From Pseudomonas sp. TCU-HL1 (GTDB lineage: Bacteria > Pseudomonadota > Gammaproteobacteria > Pseudomonadales > Pseudomonadaceae), in assembly GCF_001708505.1 (NCBI RefSeq), contig NZ_CP015992.1, positions 1,612,001 to 1,676,000 of the forward strand: DNA of 64,000 bases, in the 5' to 3' direction. Position numbers and translations under genes: made by a program. Below the pieces are notes generated by a model. It was given only the letters and a program-made list of their open reading frames with translations, was not told the origin of the DNA and did no database searches. Each line of letters starts with the position of its first letter. The first letter of the stretch is position 1. Of the stretch, positions 1 through 8,218 are shown in pieces.

Positions 1-433
1 GCGTCTGGCCGCCCGGTGCGGCGACTATCACCAGCAGCGCTTCGCTGGCACTGAATCGGCGGCTGAAGCCGGCGGGCGTGCCGGGTTGCCAGAGTCGCGC
101 GGCAGGCGGCAGGTGGCGGCAATCGATGCCACGCCGCACCAGCCCAGCGCTGACATGGGCGGCCTCCGGGCTGCCGTCATGCAGCAGGTGGGCGATGAAG
201 TCGGCGCCGGGGCTGGCGGTGAGGCCAAGGGCGGCCAGCGCCGCGCGGCCGTTGCCGGCGAAGGCCAACAGCTCGGCGGCCTGGTCGCCTTCGAGGTCGA
301 TCACCTCCAGACGGTCTCCCGCTTCCAGGGCCACGACGGTCAGCCCGGCGGGGGCGACACGGTGGCGTTCCAGGCCCGGGGCGCGGGCGAACAGGGCCGG
401 CTCCAGCGGCCGGGATATCACGGGCAGGTTCAT
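1..433 (-). CDS. tdm: Trimethylamine N-oxide demethylase-like protein, N-terminal part (runs off window)
   Basis: The reading frame opens at the ATG at 433 and stays open to position 1, so only about the first 144 residues are present. Its N-terminus (MNLPVISRPLEPALFARAP) leads into a region with the look of a DUF1989-type domain (VIDLEGDQAAELLAF, then a stretch with RRGIDCRHLPP). TMAO demethylase (Tdm) has a DUF1989-like N-terminal domain and a C-terminal GcvT-like tetrahydrofolate domain; the latter would lie left of the window. The main argument is position: it is the next co-directional gene after tmm, which makes the Tdm substrate TMAO. It would split TMAO into dimethylamine and formaldehyde. 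The assignment rests on context plus partial sequence. A urea-carboxylase-associated DUF1989 protein is the alternative. Confidence 0.65.
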   Translation of the reverse strand, partial: MNLPVISRPLEPALFARAPGLERHRVAPAGLTVVALEAGDRLEVIDLEGDQAAELLAFAGNGRAALAALGLTASPGADFIAHLLHDGSPEAAHVSAGLVRRGIDCRHLPPAARLWQPGTPAGFSRRFSASEALLVIVAAPGGQT

Positions 434-460
434 GTCATGGCTCCACGCAAGGATTCGTTC

Positions 461-534
461 CGTAGGGTGCGCCGTGCGCACCGATAGCCGTGGCATTCGA
501 GGGCCATCCATCGGTGCGCGCAGCGCACCCTACG
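461..534. repeat. REP-like inverted repeat (GTAGGGTGCGC family)
   Basis: The left arm GTAGGGTGCGCCGTGCGCACC is mirrored by a right arm ending GCGCGCAGCGCACCCTAC, giving a long hairpin between tmm and tdm inside the operon. Related copies occur at about 17456-17552, 21366-21392 and 58247-58307. It could act as a stabilising or attenuating hairpin between the two coding regions. Confidence 0.75.
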
Positions 535-543
535 GGTACGGTT

Positions 544-1914
544 TCAACCCACGGCTTTGATGGCGGGCAGCGGACCATCAGCCAGGTACGCTGCCAGCGA
601 ATCGTCCAGCGCTTCCAGCCAGGGTGTGTGGTGGGGCGTGGCCAGGGTGCCGGTGATGAGCGAGCGGTGGCACTTGTCGCGGTAGCCCATGATGTTTTCG
701 TACTTGTCCTGCTTCCATTGCAGGAAGGTCCGGTTCACCTCGGCGATGTCGAAGCTCGGGTAGTCGGTGGCCTCGATGAGCTGGCGGATGTACTCGCCCT
801 GGAACTCGAACATTTCCTGCGCGGTTTCCAGGGTTTCCTCTTCCTGGCGCCAGGCCAGGTCTTCGGCGTGCATGGTGGCCTGCTCGGGCAGGGCGATGCG
901 GCCGAGGATGACGTCGCGGGCATACCAAGCCTGGGCGTCGAACATGTTGAAGCTGTACCACTGGTCCTGCATGCCGAGGTAAACCAGCTTCGGGTTCTGC
1001 TCCCAGAACACGCCCTTGTAGAGGTTCAGCGGCCAGAGGCGGTTGCCTGTCTTCAGGCGCAGCGCTTCCGGCAGGAAGGGGAAATGATGCTTGTAGCCGG
1101 TGCAGAGGATGATGGCGTCAACATGCTGGCTGCTGCCGTCGGCGAAGAAGGCAGTGCTGCCCTTCACATGGGTGAGCAGCGGTTTCTCTTCCCAGTTCTC
1201 CGGCCACTTGTAGCCCATGGGCGCGCTGCGGTAGCAGCTGGTGATGGTGCGGGCGCCGTACTTGAAACACTGCGAACCGATATCTTCGGCGGAGTAGCTG
1301 CCGCCGACGATGAGCACGTCCTTGCCCTTGAATTCCAGCGCGTCGCGGAAGTCGTGGGCGTGCAGCACGCGGCCGGCGAAGCTTTCGAAGCCCCCGAAGT
1401 AGGGCACGTTGGGGGTGGAGAAGTGGCCGCTGGCGACTACCACGTAGTCGAAGGTTTCGCTGTAGGTCAGGTCCTTCTCGTAGCTGTGGGCGGTGACCTC
1501 GAAGGTGCCGCTGGCGGCGTCCCAGGTCACGCCACGCACCGTAGTGTTGAAGCGGATGTAGGGGCGCACGCCGGCCTTTTCCACACGGCCCTTGATGTAG
1601 TCCCAGAGCACTTCGCGGGGCGGGTAGGAGCCCATGGGGCGGCCGAAGTGCTCGTCGAAGCTGTAGTCGGCGAACTCCAGGCATTCCTTCGGCCCGTTGG
1701 ACCAGAGGTAGCGGTACATGCTGCCGTGCACCGGCTCGCCGTGCTCGTCCAGGCCGGTGCGCCAGGTGTAGTTCCACATGCCGCCCCAGTCCGCTTGCTT
1801 CTCGAAGCAGACCAGTTCGGGAATCTCGGCGCCCTTGGCATGGGCCGACTGGAAAGCACGCAACTGGGCGAGGCCGCAGGGGCCGGCGCCGATGATGGCG
1901 ACTCGTTGTTTCAT
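544..1914 (-). CDS. tmm: Trimethylamine monooxygenase (flavin-containing monooxygenase)
   Basis: A 456-residue class B flavoprotein monooxygenase that oxidises trimethylamine to TMAO with NADPH and O2. The FAD loop GAGPCG is at residues 10-14, the FMO fingerprint FAGRVLHAHDF at about 179-189, and the NADPH-binding segment VGGSYSAED at about 203-211. It includes a Tyr at 207, the residue that gates the bacterial TMA monooxygenase active site. The stretches ELVCFEKQADWGG and MYRYLWSNGPKECLEFADY are highly characteristic of bacterial Tmm and not of Baeyer-Villiger enzymes. Its start codon overlaps the folD stop (ATGA at 1911-1914), so it is translationally coupled to the dmm-purU-folD operon. 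The next gene downstream is the Tdm-like one. Confidence 0.93.
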   Translation of the reverse strand: MKQRVAIIGAGPCGLAQLRAFQSAHAKGAEIPELVCFEKQADWGGMWNYTWRTGLDEHGEPVHGSMYRYLWSNGPKECLEFADYSFDEHFGRPMGSYPPREVLWDYIKGRVEKAGVRPYIRFNTTVRGVTWDAASGTFEVTAHSYEKDLTYSETFDYVVVASGHFSTPNVPYFGGFESFAGRVLHAHDFRDALEFKGKDVLIVGGSYSAEDIGSQCFKYGARTITSCYRSAPMGYKWPENWEEKPLLTHVKGSTAFFADGSSQHVDAIILCTGYKHHFPFLPEALRLKTGNRLWPLNLYKGVFWEQNPKLVYLGMQDQWYSFNMFDAQAWYARDVILGRIALPEQATMHAEDLAWRQEEETLETAQEMFEFQGEYIRQLIEATDYPSFDIAEVNRTFLQWKQDKYENIMGYRDKCHRSLITGTLATPHHTPWLEALDDSLAAYLADGPLPAIKAVG

Positions 1915-2822
1915 GCTGGGTTCTCCACGGAAGGTTGGGGCAGGCCGGCGGCCGGGTGCTGGAGGTGCGCCGCGGCCAGGGTGTTCTTCATCAGGAAGGC
2001 GATGGTCATGGGACCGACGCCGCCGGGCACTGGGGTGATGGCGGCGGCGCGGGTGAGGGCGGAGTCGAAGTCCACATCACCCACCAGCTTCGAGCGGCCG
2101 CCTTCCTCGATGCGGTTGATGCCGACGTCGATCACCACCGCGCCGGGTTTCAGCCAGTCGGCATCCACCAGGCGCGGACGGCCAACGGCGGCGACGACGA
2201 TGTCCGCCTGGCGGCAGAGTTCTCGCAGGTTGGCGCTTCTCGAATGCACCACGGTCACCGAGCAATGGGCCTTGAGCAGCAGGGCGGCCATGGGCTTGCC
2301 GACGATGTTGGAGCGGCCGATCACCACCGCGTGCTGGCCGGCGAGGTCGCCGCAGGTGTCCTGCAACAGGCGCAGGCAGCCGGCCGGGGTGCAGGGCGTG
2401 AGCACGTCGCGGCCCTGGCTGAGGCCGCCGACGTTCTCGGCATGGAAGCCGTCGACATCCTTCAGCGGATCGATGGCCTGGAGGACACGGGTTTCGTCGA
2501 TATGCGCCGGCAGCGGCAACTGCACGAGGATGCCGTGCACGCCGGCGTCGGCATTGAGGCTGTGGATAAGTGCCAGCAACTCGGACTCTTCAGTCTCCGC
2601 TGGCAGCTTGTGTTCCAGGGAACGGATGCCGCATTCCTCGGCGCGCAGCACCTTGTTGCGCACGTAGACCTGGCTGGCCGGGTCCTGGCCGACCAGCACC
2701 ACGGCCAGGGCCGGGGCAATGCCGCTGGCCTTGAGGGTAAGGACGTCGTTCCCGACTTCGGCGAGCACCCGCGCGGCCGCCGCCTTGCCATCGATGAGTG
2801 TGGGGGACAGGGCGGCGCTCAT
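1911..2822 (-). CDS. folD: Bifunctional methylene-THF dehydrogenase / methenyl-THF cyclohydrolase
   Basis: A 303-residue FolD. It interconverts 5,10-methylene-THF, methenyl-THF and 10-formyl-THF in the cytoplasm. The catalytic Tyr53/Lys57 motif (YVRNK), the substrate motif VQLPLP, the segment PCTPAG and the nucleotide-binding segment VIGRSNIVGKP are all present. It overlaps purU upstream and tmm downstream by 4 bases each. Embedded in an amine-demethylation operon, it is probably an additional, pathway-dedicated copy that oxidises the C1 unit loaded onto THF by the demethylases. The housekeeping folD would be elsewhere on the chromosome, which cannot be checked here. Confidence 0.95.
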   Translation of the reverse strand: MSAALSPTLIDGKAAAARVLAEVGNDVLTLKASGIAPALAVVLVGQDPASQVYVRNKVLRAEECGIRSLEHKLPAETEESELLALIHSLNADAGVHGILVQLPLPAHIDETRVLQAIDPLKDVDGFHAENVGGLSQGRDVLTPCTPAGCLRLLQDTCGDLAGQHAVVIGRSNIVGKPMAALLLKAHCSVTVVHSRSANLRELCRQADIVVAAVGRPRLVDADWLKPGAVVIDVGINRIEEGGRSKLVGDVDFDSALTRAAAITPVPGGVGPMTIAFLMKNTLAAAHLQHPAAGLPQPSVENPA

Positions 2823-3673
2823 CGGAAGATCACCGTCTTGTCGCCATTGAGGAAGACCCGGTGCTCCAGGTGGTATTTCACCGCCTTGGACAGGGCCACG
2901 GTTTCGGTGTCACGACCCACGGCCACCAGGTCGTCGGGCAGGTAGGCGTGATCCACGCGCTGCACTTCCTGCTCGATGATCGGGCCTTCATCGAGGTCCG
3001 AGGTCACGTAATGGGCGGTGGCGCCGATCAGCTTCACGCCACGCTCGTAAGCCTGGTGGTAGGGCTTGGCGCCCTTGAAGCCGGGCAGGAACGAGTGGTG
3101 GATGTTGATGGCGCGACCAGACAGCTGTTTGCACAGGTCGTCGGAGAGGATCTGCATGTAGCGCGCGAGCACCACCAGCTCGGTCCGGGTCTCGTCGACG
3201 ATCTGCATCAGCGCCGCTTCCTGCTGGGCCTTGGTGTCCTTGGTCACCGGCAGGTAGATGAAGCGGATGCCTTCACGTTCGGCCATCGGGCGCAGGTCGA
3301 GGTGGTTGGAGACGATGGCGGTGACCTGCATGTCCATCTCGCCTTTCTGGTGGCGATAGAGCAGGTCGGTGAGGCAATGGTCGTACTTGCTCACCATCAG
3401 CAGCACGCGCATCGGGCGGTTGCCTTCGAACAGCTCCCAGTCCATCTCGAAGGGCACGGCGACGTCATCGAAGCCCTGGCGCAGGGCGTCGATATCCGGC
3501 TTGGCGCCAGTATTGAAACGGAACACCGCGCGCATGAAGAAGCGCCCGGTGAACTCGTCGTCGAACTGCGCCAGCTCGCTCAGGTAGCACTGCTGCCCGG
3601 CGAGGTAGGTGGTGACCGCCGCGACGATGCCGGAGGTGGCCGGGCAGCTGATCTTGAGGATGTAGTGATTCAT
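2819..3673 (-). CDS. purU: Formyltetrahydrofolate deformylase
   Basis: Hydrolyses 10-formyl-THF to formate and THF. An N-terminal ACT-like domain (MNHYILKISCPATSG) is followed by a formyltransferase-fold domain with the active-site segments NIHHSFLPGFKGAKPYHQA and GATAHYVTSDLDEGPI, matching the Asn/His/Asp triad of the family. The ATG at 3673 gives 284 residues, the usual PurU length; an in-frame ATG at 3688 adds only five residues. It overlaps folD by 4 bases. With FolD it forms a short module that turns methylene-THF into formate and regenerates free THF for the demethylases. Confidence 0.95.
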   Translation of the reverse strand: MNHYILKISCPATSGIVAAVTTYLAGQQCYLSELAQFDDEFTGRFFMRAVFRFNTGAKPDIDALRQGFDDVAVPFEMDWELFEGNRPMRVLLMVSKYDHCLTDLLYRHQKGEMDMQVTAIVSNHLDLRPMAEREGIRFIYLPVTKDTKAQQEAALMQIVDETRTELVVLARYMQILSDDLCKQLSGRAINIHHSFLPGFKGAKPYHQAYERGVKLIGATAHYVTSDLDEGPIIEQEVQRVDHAYLPDDLVAVGRDTETVALSKAVKYHLEHRVFLNGDKTVIFR

Positions 3674-3709
3674 GTCGGTTGCTCTCATGCAGGCAAGGAA
3701 CGGCCGCGC

Positions 3710-4840
3710 TCAGCCCTTGGCGGTGCGCTTTTTCTTCTCGGGGTCGTCGAACGGCAGCGTGTGGGCGATGGCTTTCACGCTGAGGCTGCCGCGCACGTCC
3801 AGGGGCACGCCTTGTTCAGCGATCTGCGGCTCGACGCGGGCGATGGCCATGGAGCGGTCGGTGAGGCGCGAGTACATGGCGCAGGTGATGACACCGACCT
3901 GGCGGCCGTCGTGCCAGAGGGTGTCGCCGTTCTGCGCGGCGACATGGCCGTCGAGCAGCACGCCGAAGATCTTGAAGCGTTCCTGGCCCTTGAGCCGGTA
4001 GTGCTCACCGGCGCCACGGAAGTCCTGCTTGCCGGGCGACACGGTGAAGTCCAGGCCCAGTTCCCACAGGGTGTCGCCGGCCTTCTGGTCGGCGAAGGGG
4101 TACATCTGCGAGTTGTCGTAGGGGAAGAACAGCAGGTAGCTCTCCACCCGCAGCCAGTCCAGCGCGGTGAAGGCGCAGGGGATGATGCCGAGGTCCTTGC
4201 CCTTGGACAGGATGCCGTCCCAGATGGCCGGGGCATCGGCGGCCTTGCAGAAGATCTCGTAGCCGCGCTCGCCGGTGTAGCCGGTACGGGAGATCATCAC
4301 CGGGCGGTCGAACAGCTTCGTTTGCATGTGGTGGAAGTAGGGCAGGTCGCGGATGCCCGGTACGTGCTCGGCGAGGAAGTCGACGGCCTTCGGCCCTTGC
4401 AGGGAAAGGTCGTGCAGGTCGTCGTCGAACAGTACCGCCACCTGGCGGCCCTGGGCCGAGCGGATCAGTACTTCGTGGCCCGAGCCTGCGCCGTGCACCA
4501 CCATGAAGGCGTTGGGACCGGTGCGGTAGACGATGCAGTCGTCGATGAACTTGCCGTCCTCGTCGAGCATGCAGGCGTACACCGACTTGCCGGGATAGAG
4601 TTTGCTGATGTCGCGGGTGGTGGCATGGTCGAGCAGGCTTTCGGCGTGGGGGCCGACGTAGTGCACCTTCTTCAGGCCGGACACATCCATCAATCCGGCG
4701 CGGGTGCGGATGGCCTCGTGGTGGTCGGCGAGATCGCTGGCATAGGTCCAGGCGGTGCCCATGCCGTTCCAGTCTTCCAGGTTTGAACCCAGTGCCAGGT
4801 GGCGTTCGCGGAGCGCACTGATGCGCCATGAATTAGCCAT
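3710..4840 (-). CDS. dmmD: GcvT-like aminomethyltransferase-family protein, DmmD type
   Basis: A 376-residue GcvT-fold protein. GcvT features include the segment DVSGLKKVHYVGPHAESLLDHATTRD, ISRTGYTGERGYEIF (the GYTGE signature) and ALDWLRVESYLLFF. It lacks the glycine-cleavage neighbours (gcvP, gcvH) and instead follows the dimethylamine monooxygenase genes, as dmmD does in the known dmm clusters. The likely role is capture of the demethylation-derived C1 on THF as methylene-THF, feeding FolD and PurU. The gap to dmmC is 42 bases and to purU 36 bases. Whether it transfers a methyl group itself or only traps formaldehyde is not visible in the sequence. Confidence 0.8.
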   Translation of the reverse strand: MANSWRISALRERHLALGSNLEDWNGMGTAWTYASDLADHHEAIRTRAGLMDVSGLKKVHYVGPHAESLLDHATTRDISKLYPGKSVYACMLDEDGKFIDDCIVYRTGPNAFMVVHGAGSGHEVLIRSAQGRQVAVLFDDDLHDLSLQGPKAVDFLAEHVPGIRDLPYFHHMQTKLFDRPVMISRTGYTGERGYEIFCKAADAPAIWDGILSKGKDLGIIPCAFTALDWLRVESYLLFFPYDNSQMYPFADQKAGDTLWELGLDFTVSPGKQDFRGAGEHYRLKGQERFKIFGVLLDGHVAAQNGDTLWHDGRQVGVITCAMYSRLTDRSMAIARVEPQIAEQGVPLDVRGSLSVKAIAHTLPFDDPEKKKRTAKG

Positions 4841-4882
4841 GGGAAAGTCCTCTTGTCGTGGTTGTTCGGTCGGGGTGAACGC

Positions 4883-5899
4883 TCAGGCTTCGGGATCGAA
4901 CCGGCGCAGCCAGTCCACCAGCGTCTGGCGGTAACGGGTGATGCCCTTGTAGTCGGCGATGGGATCGGGCAGGTCGCGCATCACGCGGTGCAGGCGCTGC
5001 GCCCAGGCCGGGTTGCTGACCAGTTCATCGATGCTGATGAGGTAGGTACGGATGCCGAACAGCAGCGCGTTGGAGCGCGGCAGGCGGGTCATCAGTTGCA
5101 GCTCGACGCGCAAGTGCACCAGGCGGCCGACGTTCTCCGGCGTGACTTTGCCGCGATCGTTGCCCCACTCGTGGTAGGTCTCGGGCGAGGTGTCCAGGCG
5201 CGGGTTGATGGTCAGGGTCCAGTTCAGGCGGCGCACCGGGTGGCCGACCTGGATGTTCAGCAGGTATTTCAGGGCGCGGTCGAACACGCCCATCTGGTGC
5301 GCCATGGGCACCGGCGAATGCCATTGCTTGAAGCTCATGCCGGCGTCGAAACGCAGCGACCAGTCGGCAGGGCAGGTGACCATGCCGGCGTCCATGTAGA
5401 GGTCGCCGTCGCGCTGGTCGAGCACCGCGAAGTCACCCTGCATCTGCCGGGTGATGTACTCCAGCGGCTCGCAGGGCAGGGTGGCCGGGTCGCCGTAGAT
5501 GAAGTGCTGGTCGATGCCCAGCGCCAGGTTCTGCCAGTGCCAGGCGTCCCCATTTCGCGAGAGACGGAAGTGCTGCGGGTAATCGTGGGCGAGGTGCTCC
5601 ATCAGCATCTCCAGCGTGTCCCATGCGGCCTGGGCCATGTGCGGCATCACCAGGCAGCGGTCGGGGTCGAGTTCCAGCACGCGGGCGCGTTCGGCCATCT
5701 CGGAGACGTAGTGCTCATCGACGTCGAAGCTGTGCTCGAACACCGAGCCTGGATCGCGCGACACCGCCGGCTCCAGGTTGACCGAGTACAGGTACTGGTC
5801 TTCCGGGAACGGAAAGGGAAAACGGGCGATGGCGGCCGGACTGTTGCGGAAGCTGAAGTCGTCCCGGTAGGTCTGCAGCGGCTTGAAGGTCAGGGTCAT
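4883..5899 (-). CDS. dmmC: Haem-dependent oxidative N-demethylase-like subunit of dimethylamine monooxygenase
   Basis: A 338-residue protein of the DUF3445 / haem-dependent oxidative N-demethylase type. It is recognisable by the segments ENVGRLVHLRVELQLMTRLPRS, LFGIRTYLISIDEL and RFDAGMSFKQWHSPVP. This is the catalytic subunit of the three-component dimethylamine monooxygenase, which oxidatively releases formaldehyde and methylamine. It sits directly after the flavin/[2Fe-2S] reductase dmmB (17 bases), as expected for an electron-transfer pair. No membrane segment or signal peptide is evident. The lettering dmmA/B/C follows the order known from marine bacteria and Pseudomonas mendocina and is from memory; the haem-subunit assignment is from family recognition. 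Confidence 0.8.
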   Translation of the reverse strand: MTLTFKPLQTYRDDFSFRNSPAAIARFPFPFPEDQYLYSVNLEPAVSRDPGSVFEHSFDVDEHYVSEMAERARVLELDPDRCLVMPHMAQAAWDTLEMLMEHLAHDYPQHFRLSRNGDAWHWQNLALGIDQHFIYGDPATLPCEPLEYITRQMQGDFAVLDQRDGDLYMDAGMVTCPADWSLRFDAGMSFKQWHSPVPMAHQMGVFDRALKYLLNIQVGHPVRRLNWTLTINPRLDTSPETYHEWGNDRGKVTPENVGRLVHLRVELQLMTRLPRSNALLFGIRTYLISIDELVSNPAWAQRLHRVMRDLPDPIADYKGITRYRQTLVDWLRRFDPEA

Positions 5900-5916
5900 G
5901 GGGGCGTCTCCGGAGT

Positions 5917-6846
5917 TCAGATATCGAGCAGGATCGGGCTGCCGCAGCCGCGCGAGACGCAGGGCATCAGGCTGCTGGAGCGTTCATCGGCGCTGAGGAA
6001 GTGGTCGCGGTGCTCCACGTCGCCTTTCAGCCAGGGTGTCTGGCACTGGCCGCAGACCCCGCCCCGGCAGAGGTTGGGCACGTCCACACCGGCCGCTTCC
6101 AGGGCTTCCAGCAGGCTCTGGTCAGGGCCCACTTCCAGTTGCTGGCCGCTGCGCGCCAGCTCGACGCGAAATGGCTGGCCGGGCTCGGGCGCGGCGAAGG
6201 CTTCCCAGTGCACGCGGCGCGGGCTCCAGCCCTGGGCGGCGGCCTGTTCCTGCAGGTCCAGCAGCAGGGATTGCGGGCCACAGGCGTAGACATGGGCACC
6301 CAGGGCGCGCCCCTGGAGCAGGGCGGCGATGTCGAGCCGGCGCACACCTCCCTGGTATTCATGCAGGTGTGGGCCGAGCAACTGGCGCAGTTCGCCGACA
6401 TAGGCGTCGCTGGTGCCGGTGCGGTAGGCGTAGTGCAACTCGAAGTCGGCACCCCGGCGCAGCAGCTCCCGGCTGTAGGCGATGAAGGGGGTGATGCCGA
6501 TGCCGGCGGCCACCAGCAGGTGCTGGCGCGCCTCGCCATGCAGCGGGAACAGGTTGGCCGGTGGCGAGAGGCGCAGCGGGTCGCCGACCTCCAGGCGCTG
6601 GTGCAGGTAGCGCGAGCCACCCCGCGAGGCGTCCTGGTGGCGCACCGCGATGCGGTACTGGCGGGTGTCGGCCGGGTCGCCCAGCAGCGAGTAGGCGTTG
6701 CGTCGGCCATTGGGCAGGTGCAGTTGCACATGGCTGCCCGCCGAGAAGCCCGGGAGCGCGCCGGCCACGGGCTCGAAGCTGTATTCGCGGATAACGGGGG
6801 TCAGCTCGCGGATGGCGGCGACGCGGACATCGATCAGCGGGCTCAT
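5917..6846 (-). CDS. dmmB: Flavin/[2Fe-2S] oxidoreductase subunit of dimethylamine monooxygenase
   Basis: A 309-residue phthalate/vanillate-dioxygenase-reductase-type protein. The flavin-binding motif RNAYSLLG is at about 48-55, the pyridine-nucleotide segments VAAGIGITPF and ACGPQSLL follow, and the C-terminal plant-type [2Fe-2S] ferredoxin carries CRGGVCGQC plus a distal Cys. It passes electrons from NAD(P)H to the haem subunit. The start was set at the ATG at 6846 because it overlaps the dmmA stop as ATGA; the frame remains open for 34 codons upstream, but that stretch lies inside dmmA. Confidence 0.87.
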   Translation of the reverse strand: MSPLIDVRVAAIRELTPVIREYSFEPVAGALPGFSAGSHVQLHLPNGRRNAYSLLGDPADTRQYRIAVRHQDASRGGSRYLHQRLEVGDPLRLSPPANLFPLHGEARQHLLVAAGIGITPFIAYSRELLRRGADFELHYAYRTGTSDAYVGELRQLLGPHLHEYQGGVRRLDIAALLQGRALGAHVYACGPQSLLLDLQEQAAAQGWSPRRVHWEAFAAPEPGQPFRVELARSGQQLEVGPDQSLLEALEAAGVDVPNLCRGGVCGQCQTPWLKGDVEHRDHFLSADERSSSLMPCVSRGCGSPILLDI

Positions 6847-7370
6847 GGCAGGACCTCCTGATAGGGCTGGTCGGCATTGGCGCAGACGCCGAGGTAGGCA
6901 CCCAGGCGTTGGGAGAAGTGGCGGCGTACCTCCAGCACCACGCCGCACTGGGTGCAGGTGAGGTGATCGGCGCTGCTGGCCGGCTGGCAGGTGGCGCAGT
7001 GCACGCAGAACACCCGGCGGGTGCCTTCCGGGTTGCTGCTCACGAGGATTTCATCCACTTGCAGGCCGGCGCTGCGGGCCAGGGCGTGCAGCGGCCAGAC
7101 GAAGGCTTCGTCGCCGCGCAGGTCCAGGCGCAGGCCGACGCGGGCGTCCTTCAGTTGCGCATTGAGGGCCAGCTGCAGGGCGGCGAGGCTGGGGAAGTCC
7201 GGCAGGGCCAGGTGCGTCAGCCGGGCCTTGCCCAGTTGCGCGGTGAGGGCGGCGCAGTCATCCCGTCCAGTGCCCTGAGTCACCAGCAGGTGCGCGTTGG
7301 CTGTCAGGCTCGGCTGGCCGCTGGGGTAGCGCGGCACGCTGAAGGGGTGGTCGGTTGCAGTGGTGCTCAT
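6843..7370 (-). CDS. dmmA: Small subunit of dimethylamine monooxygenase, DmmA-like
   Basis: A 175-residue protein and the first gene of the operon. The N-terminal 110 residues show no catalytic motif. The C-terminal part has a cysteine cluster with Cys122, Cys125, Cys128, Cys139 and Cys142 in CxxC pairs, suggesting a structural metal site. This layout and the position ahead of a reductase and a DUF3445 protein match the DmmA subunit of dimethylamine monooxygenase. The 16-bp palindrome at 7403-7418 lies about 33 bases upstream of its start codon. Confidence 0.75.
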   Translation of the reverse strand: MSTTATDHPFSVPRYPSGQPSLTANAHLLVTQGTGRDDCAALTAQLGKARLTHLALPDFPSLAALQLALNAQLKDARVGLRLDLRGDEAFVWPLHALARSAGLQVDEILVSSNPEGTRRVFCVHCATCQPASSADHLTCTQCGVVLEVRRHFSQRLGAYLGVCANADQPYQEVLP

Positions 7371-7402
7371 GGTGTCCTCGCGGATTCGCCTGTTTCCTCG
7401 TG

Positions 7403-7418
7403 GAGAAAATATTTTCTC
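7403..7418. promoter_or_regulatory. Perfect 16-bp palindrome, candidate operator of the amine operon
   Basis: GAGAAAATATTTTCTC is a perfect, A/T-rich inverted repeat in an otherwise GC-rich region. It lies 33 bases upstream of dmmA and 127 bases upstream of the divergent LuxR-type regulator. Its position suggests autoregulated divergent control or a sigma-factor/activator site. No function has been shown. Confidence 0.55.
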
Positions 7419-7544
7419 TTTGGGAATCGGCGCTCAATCCGCACGAGGAGATATGCCAAAAGGGGTAGTGCCCTTGCCAAGGCATGGAAGTTGCTGCTTC
7501 CGGGAACCTGCCAACCCAGAGGCGAGCACCGGAGGAGGAGAGGG

Positions 7545-8210
7545 ATGAACAACGCCAGCCTGTTACTGACCGCCGTGCCGTCAGTGCCCGCCCGGGATGA
7601 GTTGACCGAGCGCGAGGGCCAGACCCTCGCGTTGATCGCCACGGGGCTCAGCAACAAGCAGATTGCCCGTGAACTGGGTATCAGCGATGGCACGGTGAAG
7701 ATCTATGTGCGCAACCTGCTGCGCAAATTCCGCCTCAATTCGCGCCTGGAACTGGCTACCCGCGTCCACCGCAGTGGCGCCTCCTGGCGCACGGCGGACG
7801 ATGTGTCGTTGCCCAGCGAAGGTGCAAGCCCGGCTCCGGCTGCACCGATTCCGCCCGTACCGGGGCTGCTCGATGAACTGCCGGGGTTGATCTACCGGGG
7901 CGACAACGACCGCACCTGGTACATGGAATACGTCAGCGCCGGCTGCCTGACCCTCACCGGCTACACGGCCGAGTACCTGACTCGCGACCCCGAGCACAGC
8001 TACGGTTCGCTGATCCTCGACGAATACGCCGACTACATCTGGTACTGCGTGCAATGCGCGCTGCTCAAGCGCGAGCCCTACCAGCTCAGCTACCGCATCC
8101 GCTGCGCCGACGGGCGCATCAAGAACGTCTGGGAAACCGGGGTGGGTGTTTACTCCAGTTCAGGCGAGGTGCTGGGGATCGAGGGGGCGATCTTCGAGAT
8201 GCGGGGCTAG
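7545..8210 (+). CDS. LuxR-type HTH regulator with C-terminal PAS domain
   Basis: A 221-residue protein with an N-terminal LuxR/FixJ helix-turn-helix at about residues 18-75 (LTEREGQTLALIATGLSNKQ and DGTVKIYVRNLLRKF). A PAS-like domain follows at about 108-220 (IYRGDNDRTWYMEYVSAGCL, RIRCADGRIKN). The order is reversed compared with most sensor-HTH proteins. The start is fixed by a very strong ribosome site (GGAGGAGGAGAGGG) just before the ATG at 7545; the frame is open further upstream only as a shadow of dmmA. It is transcribed divergently from the methylamine operon and is its likely regulator, with the PAS domain as the possible ligand sensor. Confidence 0.8.
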   Translation: MNNASLLLTAVPSVPARDELTEREGQTLALIATGLSNKQIARELGISDGTVKIYVRNLLRKFRLNSRLELATRVHRSGASWRTADDVSLPSEGASPAPAAPIPPVPGLLDELPGLIYRGDNDRTWYMEYVSAGCLTLTGYTAEYLTRDPEHSYGSLILDEYADYIWYCVQCALLKREPYQLSYRIRCADGRIKNVWETGVGVYSSSGEVLGIEGAIFEMRG

Positions 8211-8218
8211 CGGTGCGG

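Noticed and set aside
490..2667. Plus-strand frame of 725 codons opposite tmm and folD
   Set aside because: Antisense shadow of two recognisable genes; low-complexity Val/Gly/Ala/His-rich product without family features.
2798..4786. Plus-strand frame of 662 codons opposite purU and dmmD
   Set aside because: Antisense shadow typical of GC-rich DNA; the minus-strand genes are clearly real.
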